NCBI RefSeq assembly: GCF_001931685.1
Contig: NZ_MOOY01000004.1
Coordinates: 62,001-126,000, forward strand
Direction: 5' to 3'
DNA from: Pararhizobium arenae
GTDB taxonomy: Bacteria > Pseudomonadota > Alphaproteobacteria > Rhizobiales > Rhizobiaceae
Length of the DNA: 64,000 bases
Position numbers and translations under genes: made by a program
The notes under the pieces: model-generated
Databases searched by the model: none
Seen by the model: only the letters and a program-made list of their open reading frames with translations
Told to the model about the DNA's origin: nothing
Shown here: one piece after another, positions 1 to 9,386 of the stretch
Layout: every line of letters starts with the position of its first letter
Position numbering within the stretch: position 1 is the first letter of the stretch

Positions 1-2106
1 AATAACGAGGCCCCCCGCCGTGGCGGCGAGTTCCGCCGGAGGCCTACCCTGCAGGTCGAGCAACTGGTACTCGAAGCCGGAACCGGTGCCGAGCCCCATG
101 ATCGGCGGCAGATTGAAAGCGAAGATCTGGGCGCCTCGAACGGCCGCACCCCTCATCATGGCCGTGCGGATGGCGGCATCCACCGAAAGCGCGGGGCTTT
201 CACGCTCCTCGAAACCCTTCATCGTGACCAGCGCGAAGCCGCTGTTGGATTTGGACAAGCCGTCGAGGAAGCTGTACCCGCTGACGCTGAAGACGTTGGC
301 AACGCCGTCGATCTCCTTCAGCATCGATTCGACGCCAGTCACGATATCCTGGGTACGATTGAAGGACGCGCCTTCCGGCAGGCGGACTTCCACGAAAAAT
401 GCGCCCTGATCCTCGCTCGGCAGGAAGCCCGTCGGCACGATACGGAACAGCCAGCCGCTGGCGCCGATCGCAACGGCGAGCAGCAACACGCCGATTGCGG
501 CGCGCCGGGCGATATGACCGGCGACATAGACATAACCGTCGCGCCCATTGTCGATCCGGCGCGAAAGCCAGCCGAGAATGCCGCGTTTTTTGCCATGATG
601 CGGTTTCAGAAGGATCGAGCAGAGCGCCGGGCTGAGCGTGAGCGCATTGATGGCGGAAAGCACCATCGATACCGAGACGGCAACGGCAAACTGCTGGAAC
701 AACTGGCCGCTGAGGCCGGGAATGAATGCTACGGGCACAAACACGGATAGAAGTACGAGTGTAATCGCGACGATCGCGCCGGTGATTTCTCCCATGGCAA
801 GACGGGCAGCCTCGGGCGCCTCCATGCCGGGATTTTCCTCCATCACGCGCTCGATGTTTTCCACCACAACGATTGCGTCATCGACGACGATGCCGATCGC
901 AAGCACGAGTGCCAGCAGCGAGATCGTGTTGAGGGAAAATCCAAGCGCGAGAATGACGGCGAACGTGCCGATCAGTGCTACCGGCACCGCGACCAGCGGA
1001 ATGAGGGTAGCACGCCAGTTGCCGAGAAACAGGAAGACCACGAGGATGACGAGAGCAAAAGCCTCGATCAGTGTATGCACGACGTTGTCGACGCTTGCCT
1101 CGACGAACGTCGAAGTGTCGTAGTTGACCTCATATTTCAAGCCGGGCGGAAAGCTCTGTGACAGCCGTTCCATCGTGTCGCGAACACCTTTCGCTGCCGC
1201 AAGAGCGTTCGCACCGGGTGCCTGATAGGTGCCGATCATGGCGACGGGCTTGCCGTTGAAGCGGGCGCTCGAATCCGAACTTGCGGCGCCAAGCTCAACC
1301 TCGGCGATATCGCGAATGCGGATATAGGAACCGTCGGGCTGGGCCTTCAGCACCACCTCCTCGAACTGCCGGGGATCGGTAAGGCGCCCCTGGGTCTGTA
1401 GATTCAGCTGAAAAAGCGGGTCGTCGGTCATCGGCTGGGCGCCGATGCGACCGATCGCAGCCTGCACGTTCTGAGCCTTCAGCGCCGCAATGATGTCCGA
1501 TGGCGTCATGTCGAGGCTGGTGAGACGATCTATGTCGAGCACGATGCGCATCGAATAGTCTTCAGCGCCGAACATCGCGGCATCGCCGACGCCGGGAATG
1601 CGCTTGATCGTATCCATCAGGTTGATGGTGGCGTAGTTCGACAGGAACAGGCTGTCGAATTCCTCGCCTTCGCCATAGATCGCAATCACCTGCATCAGGG
1701 CGGAGGATTTCTTGCGGACGCTGACGCCGGTCTGCTTCACCTCGGCGGGGAGTCGTGCCTCGGCGAGTGAAACCCGGTTCTGCACGTTGACGGTGGCGAT
1801 ATCCGAGTCGGTGCCGACGGCGAAGGTGACGGTGAGGTTATAGGAGCCGTCAGCGCCGCTGGTCGATTTCATGTAAAGCATGTCATCGACGCCGATGACC
1901 TGGCTTTCGATCGGCTGGGCAACCGTCGCTTCCACGACGTCGGCGCCGGCACCGGGATAACTGGCGGTGACGCTGATCTGCGGTGGCACGATATCCGGAA
2001 ACTGGGCGACCGGTAGCCGGGTCAGCGCGATCAGGCCGGCAAGGGTCAGTACGATGGAGATAACCGCGGCGAAGCGCGGGCGATCGATGAAAATCTCGGA
2101 GATCAT
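1..2106 (-). CDS. RND efflux permease, HAE1/AcrB type (partial, C-terminus beyond window)
   Basis: Inner-membrane proton-driven drug exporter subunit that works with the adaptor encoded immediately upstream. The gene starts at the ATG at 2106-2104 and is open on the minus strand to the window edge (702 codons visible; the family is about 1030-1060 residues, so roughly a third is missing). The N-terminus reads ISEIFIDRPRFAAVISIV followed by LPVAQFPDIVPPQ, the classic first membrane helix and start of the porter domain of AcrB-like pumps. The start lies three bases after the adaptor stop codon, so the two are an operon. No outer-membrane channel gene is visible here. Family assignment is secure; the substrate is unknown. 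Confidence 0.9.
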   Translation of the reverse strand, partial: MISEIFIDRPRFAAVISIVLTLAGLIALTRLPVAQFPDIVPPQISVTASYPGAGADVVEATVAQPIESQVIGVDDMLYMKSTSGADGSYNLTVTFAVGTDSDIATVNVQNRVSLAEARLPAEVKQTGVSVRKKSSALMQVIAIYGEGEEFDSLFLSNYATINLMDTIKRIPGVGDAAMFGAEDYSMRIVLDIDRLTSLDMTPSDIIAALKAQNVQAAIGRIGAQPMTDDPLFQLNLQTQGRLTDPRQFEEVVLKAQPDGSYIRIRDIAEVELGAASSDSSARFNGKPVAMIGTYQAPGANALAAAKGVRDTMERLSQSFPPGLKYEVNYDTSTFVEASVDNVVHTLIEAFALVILVVFLFLGNWRATLIPLVAVPVALIGTFAVILALGFSLNTISLLALVLAIGIVVDDAIVVVENIERVMEENPGMEAPEAARLAMGEITGAIVAITLVLLSVFVPVAFIPGLSGQLFQQFAVAVSVSMVLSAINALTLSPALCSILLKPHHGKKRGILGWLSRRIDNGRDGYVYVAGHIARRAAIGVLLLAVAIGASGWLFRIVPTGFLPSEDQGAFFVEVRLPEGASFNRTQDIVTGVESMLKEIDGVANVFSVSGYSFLDGLSKSNSGFALVTMKGFEERESPALSVDAAIRTAMMRGAAVRGAQIFAFNLPPIMGLGTGSGFEYQLLDLQGRPPAELAATAGGLVI

Positions 2107-2109
2107 GGC

Positions 2110-3228
2110 TTAGCCGCCAACGGCAGGAGTTGCATCGACAGTGACGCCAGGGCGGACCTTGCCCACCCCGTCGGTGATCACGTTTTCACCTTCCTTGAGA
2201 CCGGTGGAGATCACGGCCTGCCCGCGCGACGTGCGGGCCACGTCGACCCGACGAAGTTCGACCTTCTTGTCTGCCCCGACGACCATCACGAAGGCGCCCT
2301 GCTGGTCTCGCTGGATGGCCTGCTCGGGAACGGCCAGCACCTCCTGCTTATCTGCCTGTTCGAGGTTCACGCGCACAAGCGTACCGTCAAGCAGGGTGGT
2401 TTCGGGATTGTCGAATTGCGCCCTGACAATCACCGTGTCCGTCCCCTGGGACACGTTGCTGGCAATAAAGTCGATGGTTCCCTTGCCGGGGTAGGCCATG
2501 CCGCCGGGCAAGGTAATGTTGACGTTGGCGCCGCCGCTGTATCGGCCGTCCGTCACATCCTTCCGGTATTGAAGCAGAAGGGCTGTCGCGACGGGAAATT
2601 CCACATAGATCGGATTGAGTCGCGTGAGCGTGACGAGCGCGCCGCTGTCGGGACCAACCAAAGCCCCGTCATCGACGGTCGTCAAGCCGACGACACCATC
2701 GAAAGGGGCGGTTATCTTGGTGTAGGATAAATCGAGATCAGCCTTGGCCTTGGAGCCTTCGAGGCTCGTCAGGTCGGCTGCCGCCTTCTTGAGCTGGGCC
2801 TCTGCGATATCGACTTTCGATTGTGGCGTCGTGTTGGAGGCAAACAATTGTTTCTGTCGATCACGCTCAATTGCCGCCAGATCATATTGCGCCTGCGCTG
2901 CCGCAAGCGCCCCTTCGCTCTGCTGCACGACGGCGGCGTAAGATCCGTCCTCGACCTCATAAAGCACGGTGCCGGCCGTTACCTTCTGGCCCTCGGTAAA
3001 GTTTATTTTCTCCAGGAAGCCGGACACGCGGGCGCGGATGTCCACCTTCTGGATTGCAACGATACGCCCCGTGAAATCGACGCTCTGCCGGATATCCATG
3101 ATCTTGGCGGGTGCGATTATAACGGCAGGCGCCGGAGCCTGCTGGGCAAGGCCGGCAATCGGCAAGAGGGCAACGGCGACAAGGGCGCCGTAGGCAAAAG
3201 TGAGGAAAAAGTTTCTCTGCAACGCCAT
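2110..3228 (-). CDS. RND efflux periplasmic adaptor (membrane fusion protein)
   Basis: 372-residue HlyD/AcrA-family adaptor that bridges the RND permease and an outer-membrane channel. Residues 1 to about 28 form a signal peptide ending at LAQQ. An SGFLEKINFTEGQKVTAG segment near residue 70 is the first half of the lipoyl domain, an Ala/Gln-rich helical hairpin covers about 100-165, and the returning lipoyl half (KITAPFDGVVG) and beta-barrel follow. The start is supported by a GGGAGG ribosome site seven bases upstream. It is cotranscribed with the permease downstream (3-bp gap). It lacks the lipobox seen in the second adaptor at 41084, so the two pumps belong to different subgroups. Confidence 0.92.
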   Translation of the reverse strand: MALQRNFFLTFAYGALVAVALLPIAGLAQQAPAPAVIIAPAKIMDIRQSVDFTGRIVAIQKVDIRARVSGFLEKINFTEGQKVTAGTVLYEVEDGSYAAVVQQSEGALAAAQAQYDLAAIERDRQKQLFASNTTPQSKVDIAEAQLKKAAADLTSLEGSKAKADLDLSYTKITAPFDGVVGLTTVDDGALVGPDSGALVTLTRLNPIYVEFPVATALLLQYRKDVTDGRYSGGANVNITLPGGMAYPGKGTIDFIASNVSQGTDTVIVRAQFDNPETTLLDGTLVRVNLEQADKQEVLAVPEQAIQRDQQGAFVMVVGADKKVELRRVDVARTSRGQAVISTGLKEGENVITDGVGKVRPGVTVDATPAVGG

Positions 3229-3462
3229 GCTACAACCTCCCCAGAAACCGAAAATGCCCTCACGTCTTCCCGTTTATGTCCTTGTCCTCATAGACTAATC
3301 ACGGAAGCGTGACTTTGGAAAGACAATTCAGATCGGGTTTCGAGGCGAGCACCGGTTCATGGATTTGCCGCACGAATTCCTTGCATTTACAACCGTATAA
3401 TGGCGGGGGTTTCTTGAGCTGAGAGCCGAATATCTCTCAAGAGTTTGAAAGAGATGATCGAC
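3229..3462. other. Intergenic region upstream of the efflux operon
   Basis: About 230 bases with no convincing coding sequence. It should hold the promoter of the minus-strand adaptor-permease operon. I see no clear operator palindrome and no regulator gene next to this pump. Confidence 0.4.
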
Positions 3463-3492
3463 AACGAAAAAGCCGGCCGCGAAGGCCGGCTT
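3463..3492 (-). terminator. Rho-independent terminator of the OmpA-family gene
   Basis: A perfect 9-bp stem (AAGCCGGCC / GGCCGGCTT, positions 3470-3478 and 3484-3492) with a GCGAA loop, followed on the minus strand by TTTTTCGTTG. It lies 27 bases past the stop codon of the lipoprotein gene. Confidence 0.85.
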
Positions 3493-3518
3493 GATAAATC
3501 CCGTCGATCGAGGGCGAC

Positions 3519-4184
3519 TTAGCCTTCCTTGATCGGTGCGATCGAGATTTCGACGCGGCGGTTCTGCGCGCGTCCGGCTTCGTCCGCATTCGATGCAACC
3601 GGGCGATCCTGGCCGTAGCCGATCGCCGACATGCGACGCTGATCGACACCCTGGCTTGCCAGATAATTCGCGACCGACGCCGCCCGGCGCTCCGAGAGGC
3701 CCTGATTGTAGCCGGGATTGCCGGTCGAGTCCGTGTGGCCATCCACATCGATAAGGGTCTTGTTGAACTTGCGCAGAACGATCGCAACGGAATTAAGCGT
3801 CGAGTAGAAGCCCGGCACGACCTGGTCCTGATCGGTTGCGAAGGTGATGTTCGATGGCATGTTCAGAATGATGCGGTCGCCTGCGCGGGTCACGGAAACG
3901 CCCGTGCCCTGCAACTGCGCGCGCAGTTCGGATTCCTGACTGTCCATGTAATTGCCGATCAGGCCGCCACCGAGCGCACCAATGCCGGCACCGACGAGGG
4001 CAGCGTCGCGGCGACCGCGGGCGCTGCCGCCAACGAGCAGGCCCGTCGCCGCACCGAGGCCTGCGCCGATCAGCGCGCCGCCCGCCGTGTTCGACATTTT
4101 CTGTTCGCCCGTATAGGGGTCCGTCGTCGTGCAGCCGGAGAGATAGATGGCCGCGACGGCCACGATGGCGGTTTTCTTCATCAT
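3519..4184 (-). CDS. OmpA-family lipoprotein with glycine-zipper segment (YiaD-like)
   Basis: Predicted outer-membrane lipoprotein that anchors the envelope to peptidoglycan. A short signal peptide ends in a lipobox (YLSGC). A glycine-zipper region follows (repeated GGALIGAGLGAATG-type segments, about residues 35-80), then an OmpA C-terminal domain with the peptidoglycan-binding pattern HTDSTGNPGYNQGLSERRA. Two adjacent ATGs exist (4184 and 4181); both follow a GAGGA site, and the first has better spacing. The longer start at 4202 lacks a ribosome site. The gene is monocistronic with a strong terminator. Length (221 residues) is normal for the YiaD/YfiB type. Confidence 0.9.
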   Translation of the reverse strand: MMKKTAIVAVAAIYLSGCTTTDPYTGEQKMSNTAGGALIGAGLGAATGLLVGGSARGRRDAALVGAGIGALGGGLIGNYMDSQESELRAQLQGTGVSVTRAGDRIILNMPSNITFATDQDQVVPGFYSTLNSVAIVLRKFNKTLIDVDGHTDSTGNPGYNQGLSERRAASVANYLASQGVDQRRMSAIGYGQDRPVASNADEAGRAQNRRVEISIAPIKEG

Positions 4185-4315
4185 AGAATCAGCTGTCCTC
4201 AAAAAGTGCTTCCCTGCTTCATACTACCGATTGCGGCGGGAAGATGAAGACACGATGCTTGCCAGACGGTTCGTTTGCCCGCGCGTTTTGTTTGAAAGAG
4301 CAGCTGTGTAGATTT

Positions 4316-4350
4316 GGGAACAGCAAACGCCGGAGCTGAACCCCGGCGCC
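4316..4350 (-). terminator. Possible terminator hairpin after the Cys-rich secreted protein gene
   Basis: A 6-bp GC stem (CGCCGG at 4328-4333, CCGGCG at 4343-4348) just past the stop codon of the gene ending at 4363. The following tract on the minus strand (TTTGCTGTT) is only weakly T-rich. Confidence 0.45.
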
Positions 4351-4362
4351 GCAGCTTCGCAA

Positions 4363-4737
4363 CTATTCGGTCAGGTCGATTTCTTCAGTATTGCCGCCCT
4401 GGCAGGTGTAGCAGCAGTCATCGCAGCTTTCGGCATTTTCGGGCCCGGTGCCCCAATACGTGGCCTTATCGCCCGATACCCAGGCGCCATAGCAGATTTT
4501 TTCGCCTTCATCGCAGGCGAGCGGGATCTGTTTTGTTTCGCCATCATCAAGGTAGTAAACCTGATTGTTGCCCGGCCAAACATGGTCGCGATCCTGGCTG
4601 TAAAGCTCGACTTCTACGGCATTCGGATGGCTGTTGCGCATCTGAAAGGTGACATCGGCGGCAAAAGCTGACGCGATCGTCCCAACGAGGATTGCGGCGG
4701 AAAGCGCGCCCAGCTGCGCGCGGCGAAGAATAGACAT
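4363..4737 (-). CDS. Small secreted Cys-rich protein, function unknown
   Basis: 124-residue protein with a clear signal peptide (MSILRRAQLGALSAAIL... cleaved near AFA-AD). The mature part is acidic and contains six cysteines, four of them in a tight cluster near the C-terminus (ESCDDCCYTCQGG), which suggests disulfides or metal binding in the periplasm. The start at 4737 is chosen because a GGGGAG ribosome site sits seven bases upstream; a longer reading frame to 4794 has none. It stands alone between two unrelated genes. I do not recognise the family; small conserved rhizobial periplasmic proteins of this kind are usually annotated as hypothetical. Confidence 0.7.
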   Translation of the reverse strand: MSILRRAQLGALSAAILVGTIASAFAADVTFQMRNSHPNAVEVELYSQDRDHVWPGNNQVYYLDDGETKQIPLACDEGEKICYGAWVSGDKATYWGTGPENAESCDDCCYTCQGGNTEEIDLTE

Positions 4738-4857
4738 TGACACTCCCCTTTTTCGTATCGGCGCCCCCGCCGACGAGCAATGGCTAGCATGCAAAAAGCC
4801 TAATAGAAAGACGGTCTTATCAACCCTTTTGGCGCCATTTTTGGTTCCGAATGCGGC

Positions 4858-5388
4858 TCAGCTCGCGCCGAGCGACTTGTAAAAGAAGGTCGATCCGCAG
4901 TAGCTGCCATCCGGCATCAGGGCGTATTGAGGGATGACGCCTACCCGTTGCCATCCGAGCCTGGTGTAGATCGCTTCCGCCGGGCTCCCCGTTGCCGTAT
5001 CGAGCACCAGGACATGGCGTTTGTGGTGCCGGGCTTCTATTTCCGCCCGTTCCATCAGCAACCGTGCAAGGCCCTGACCGCGACCGCGGCGATGCACCAG
5101 AAGTTTTTTCAGGTCTGCCCGGTGGGGCTGGTTCGGCATGGTGCCTATTCCAAGCTGGACGGTGCCTAGGATTTCGTCGTTCAGCCGGGCGACGACCAGA
5201 ACGGTATCGCCGGCGGCGACCGCTGAGGCTACAGTTTCCCAATAGGGCATGGCATCCGCCGGCCGGTAGGGGGACAGGAAGCCGACGGAGGCGCCGCCTT
5301 CGACGCAGTCGGAAAGAATCTCGCACAGAGCGGGCAAGGCCGCTTCAGTTTCGGCCGCGGAGAGAACGTTGAGGCTGATCTGGTTCAT
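4858..5388 (-). CDS. GNAT-family N-acetyltransferase
   Basis: 176-residue cytoplasmic acetyl-CoA-dependent acetyltransferase. The acetyl-CoA binding loop is seen as HRRGRGQGLARLLM (around residue 95-108), preceded by the beta-strand VLVVARLNDEILGTVQL and followed by LVLDTATGSPAEAIYTRLGW, the usual GNAT C-terminal pattern. The start (MNQISLN) lies four bases after the stop codon of the XRE-cupin regulator, so the two are translated together. The reading frame extends further upstream but overlaps the regulator. The substrate is unknown; pairing with a cupin-type regulator suggests a small amine or antibiotic-like ligand, which is inference. Confidence 0.85.
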   Translation of the reverse strand: MNQISLNVLSAAETEAALPALCEILSDCVEGGASVGFLSPYRPADAMPYWETVASAVAAGDTVLVVARLNDEILGTVQLGIGTMPNQPHRADLKKLLVHRRGRGQGLARLLMERAEIEARHHKRHVLVLDTATGSPAEAIYTRLGWQRVGVIPQYALMPDGSYCGSTFFYKSLGAS

Positions 5389-5392
5389 GGGA

Positions 5393-5968
5393 TCACTTGC
5401 TGCGATGGAGAATGACGCTGTAATGCGCCGTTTCGTTATAGGGATTGTGGAAGATGTGGCCGTCGCCGAGTGCCATGAATAGGCAGTCACCGGCTTCGAG
5501 CATATAGGTTTTTCTGTTGTGTGTTACGTCGAGCCGGCCGCGAAACAGCCAGAGATGTTGCGTCGTGCCGCTGTCGATCTGATGCGGATCGAATACGATA
5601 CGGGCTCCGGGTGGAAACTCCACCTCAACGATGTCGACCGGGGATTCGATGCCTTCCGGCGACACGGAGCGGCGAAGATAGCCGGTGTCCGGATCGCGCC
5701 ATAACCGCTGGTCGCTGCGGCGCGAGAGAGGAGAGGCTGTAGGCTCGTCAGTCGCGAAAAAACGAGAAAGCGTTGTGCCCAGTGCCGCGCAAAGACGGGC
5801 GAGAAGCTGGGCTGTCGGACTTGCCTCCGCACGCTCCACCTTCGAGATCATCGCGCGGCTGACCCCTGAACGGATTGCGAGCTCGTCAAGGGTCAATCCG
5901 CGTTGTTGGCGGAGCAAGCGTATCCGCTCGCCGATATCGGCCTCAAGCTGGTCGCGTGAAATATCCAT
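5393..5968 (-). CDS. XRE-family regulator with C-terminal cupin domain
   Basis: 191-residue transcriptional regulator. The N-terminal helix-turn-helix spans about residues 10-65 (LRQQRGLTLDELAIRSGVSR then SKVERAEASPT). The C-terminal cupin sensor spans about 115-190 (DSGTTQHLWLFRGRLDV, LEAGDCLFMALGDGHIFHN). The gene precedes a GNAT acetyltransferase by four bases and is divergent from an MFS transporter, an arrangement typical of a local regulator. Start choice is uncertain: the ATG at 5968 has no ribosome site but sits about 9 bases after a TATAAT box, so a leaderless mRNA is possible. In-frame ATGs at 6037 and 6019 also lack a ribosome site. Confidence 0.85.
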   Translation of the reverse strand: MDISRDQLEADIGERIRLLRQQRGLTLDELAIRSGVSRAMISKVERAEASPTAQLLARLCAALGTTLSRFFATDEPTASPLSRRSDQRLWRDPDTGYLRRSVSPEGIESPVDIVEVEFPPGARIVFDPHQIDSGTTQHLWLFRGRLDVTHNRKTYMLEAGDCLFMALGDGHIFHNPYNETAHYSVILHRSK

Positions 5969-6004
5969 TATAGGAGAATTATAGTTTCCGATAATGGAGT
6001 CAAG
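5965..6004 (-). promoter_or_regulatory. Promoter and likely self-operator of the XRE-cupin gene
   Basis: An inverted repeat CCATTAT (5965-5971) and ATAATGG (5991-5997) encloses a TATAAT box read on the minus strand (5983-5978). A CTTGAC box lies 15 bases further upstream (6004-5999). The palindrome overlaps both the -10 box and the proposed start codon, which fits autorepression. It could also control the divergent MFS gene. Confidence 0.55.
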
Positions 6005-6154
6005 CGTGTTCGGCGCCATGGTATTTATTTTCGTCATGCCGCTTTGACGATAGCGGAGCGACAGGAGCGCCTTTACGATGTGAATGGTATTCGGGCGGAA
6101 AAACCATCCCGCGCCAATATGTTAGATTGTGCTTGCGGATCGAGGGAAGGTGTC

Positions 6155-7426
6155 ATGGCAATAGCGGGTGAGCTTGAGGAACCGCGCGTTTCCTTTCTTT
6201 CCATCGCCAGCATCGTGGTTTCGATGGCCTGCGTTGCCGTCGGCAATGGTCTCATGCTCGCTTATGTGCCATTTGTCCTCTCGCGCGAGGATGCGCCCTC
6301 ATGGGTCACGGGCGCTGCCGTAACCGCGCTCGCTTTTGGCGGTTTTGCGGGATGCTTTCTCGCGGGGCCCGTCATTCGCCGGGTGGGGCATGCGCGCGCC
6401 TTTGCCTGCTCCATGGCTTTCGTCATCCTATCGGCGTTCCTGATTGCGCTTGGCGTCAATCCGCTGCTCTGGGTCGCGGCACGTGCACTCTACGGCATGT
6501 CAGGCAACACGAATTTTATCGTCGCCCAGAGCTGGATCAACCATGCCAGCGCCAACAGCTGGCGCGGAAGGGCGATGTCCGCCTTCTACATGACCTATGT
6601 CATTTGCCTCGGCGTGGGCGCCTGGATATTCGGCCAACTGCCGGCTGATGGAAACCTGCCGCCGTTGATGACGATCTTCTTCACAGCCATCGCCATTCTT
6701 CCGATCGGCCTGACGCGTTTGCCCAACCCGCCGCCGCCGGCCAAGGTGAGTGTCGATATTCCAATGGCTTGGCGCAACTCACCGGTCGCGTTCGTCGGCG
6801 TTCTCGCCGCCGGCGGGCTTTCCATGGCGGTACAAGGATTTACACCGATCTATGCGGCCACTAACGCGGTCAGCCAGCAGGACGTGGCGCTGCTGATGTT
6901 CGTCATGCAATTCGGCCTCGTCTTCATCCAGTATCCGCTCGGCGCGCTGTCCGACCGGATCGACCGTCGCATCGTGCTGATCATCACTTGCCTGCTGATT
7001 GCGGCTGCGGCGATGACCGCGTTTTTCATTCCCTTCTCTCAGCTTCTCCTGCTGATGCTGGTCTTTGCCATATGGGCCGGTGCAGTCGAGGCCGTCTATT
7101 CGCTCGCCAACGCGCATGCCAACGATCGCACTGCGCCCGCGGATTTCGTGCCGCTTGCCTCCACCATGCTTCTCTGCTGGTCGAGTTCGGCAACCGTCGT
7201 TCCGTTGGCGATTACCGTTCTGACGCCGATCTTTGGGCCGCAGACCTTCATTTACGCGGTGCTAGGCGTTGCCATTGCGTATGCGGCTTTCGTGGCCGTG
7301 CGCTTGCGCAATCGCGAGACTGTGCCCACGCATCTTCGCGAAGGCTTCGAGCTCAAGACCGCGCAGATGCCCAATGCGGAGGCTCTGGTCGAGGGCAGCG
7401 AAGGCGTGGCGAAGCCTGGAATATAG
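6155..7426 (+). CDS. MFS transporter (YcaD/YfkF-like)
   Basis: 423-residue major facilitator superfamily permease with about twelve predicted membrane helices. The conserved loop between helices 2 and 3 is visible as GPVIRRVGHARAF. A second half starts near AWRNSPVAFVGVLAAGG, and the duplicated loop is GALSDRIDRRIVL. The start at 6155 follows a GAGGGAAGG ribosome site; the same frame is open back to 6044 without one. It is divergent from the XRE-cupin regulator gene, which probably controls it. The substrate cannot be told from sequence. Confidence 0.87.
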   Translation: MAIAGELEEPRVSFLSIASIVVSMACVAVGNGLMLAYVPFVLSREDAPSWVTGAAVTALAFGGFAGCFLAGPVIRRVGHARAFACSMAFVILSAFLIALGVNPLLWVAARALYGMSGNTNFIVAQSWINHASANSWRGRAMSAFYMTYVICLGVGAWIFGQLPADGNLPPLMTIFFTAIAILPIGLTRLPNPPPPAKVSVDIPMAWRNSPVAFVGVLAAGGLSMAVQGFTPIYAATNAVSQQDVALLMFVMQFGLVFIQYPLGALSDRIDRRIVLIITCLLIAAAAMTAFFIPFSQLLLLMLVFAIWAGAVEAVYSLANAHANDRTAPADFVPLASTMLLCWSSSATVVPLAITVLTPIFGPQTFIYAVLGVAIAYAAFVAVRLRNRETVPTHLREGFELKTAQMPNAEALVEGSEGVAKPGI

Positions 7427-7484
7427 TCAATAATCCGTTCATTTCCCGCTTTGCGGCGCATCGGAGCACTGCTATATGCGGCCC

Positions 7485-9311
<1,827 letters not shown>

Positions 9312-9345
9312 GGTCGTTCTTCGCCACCCTAAAGTTCGATTTTTT

Positions 9346-9378
9346 GAAGGCCTCGTTTGCATCGCAGACGGGGCCTTT
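9346..9378 (+). terminator. Terminator after lepA
   Basis: AAGGCCTCGTTTGC pairs with GCAGACGGGGCCTT across a short loop (12 of 14 positions paired), followed by TTAATCAATTT. It lies 35 bases past the lepA stop and just before the convergent allophanate hydrolase gene. Confidence 0.75.
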
Positions 9379-9386
9379 AATCAATT

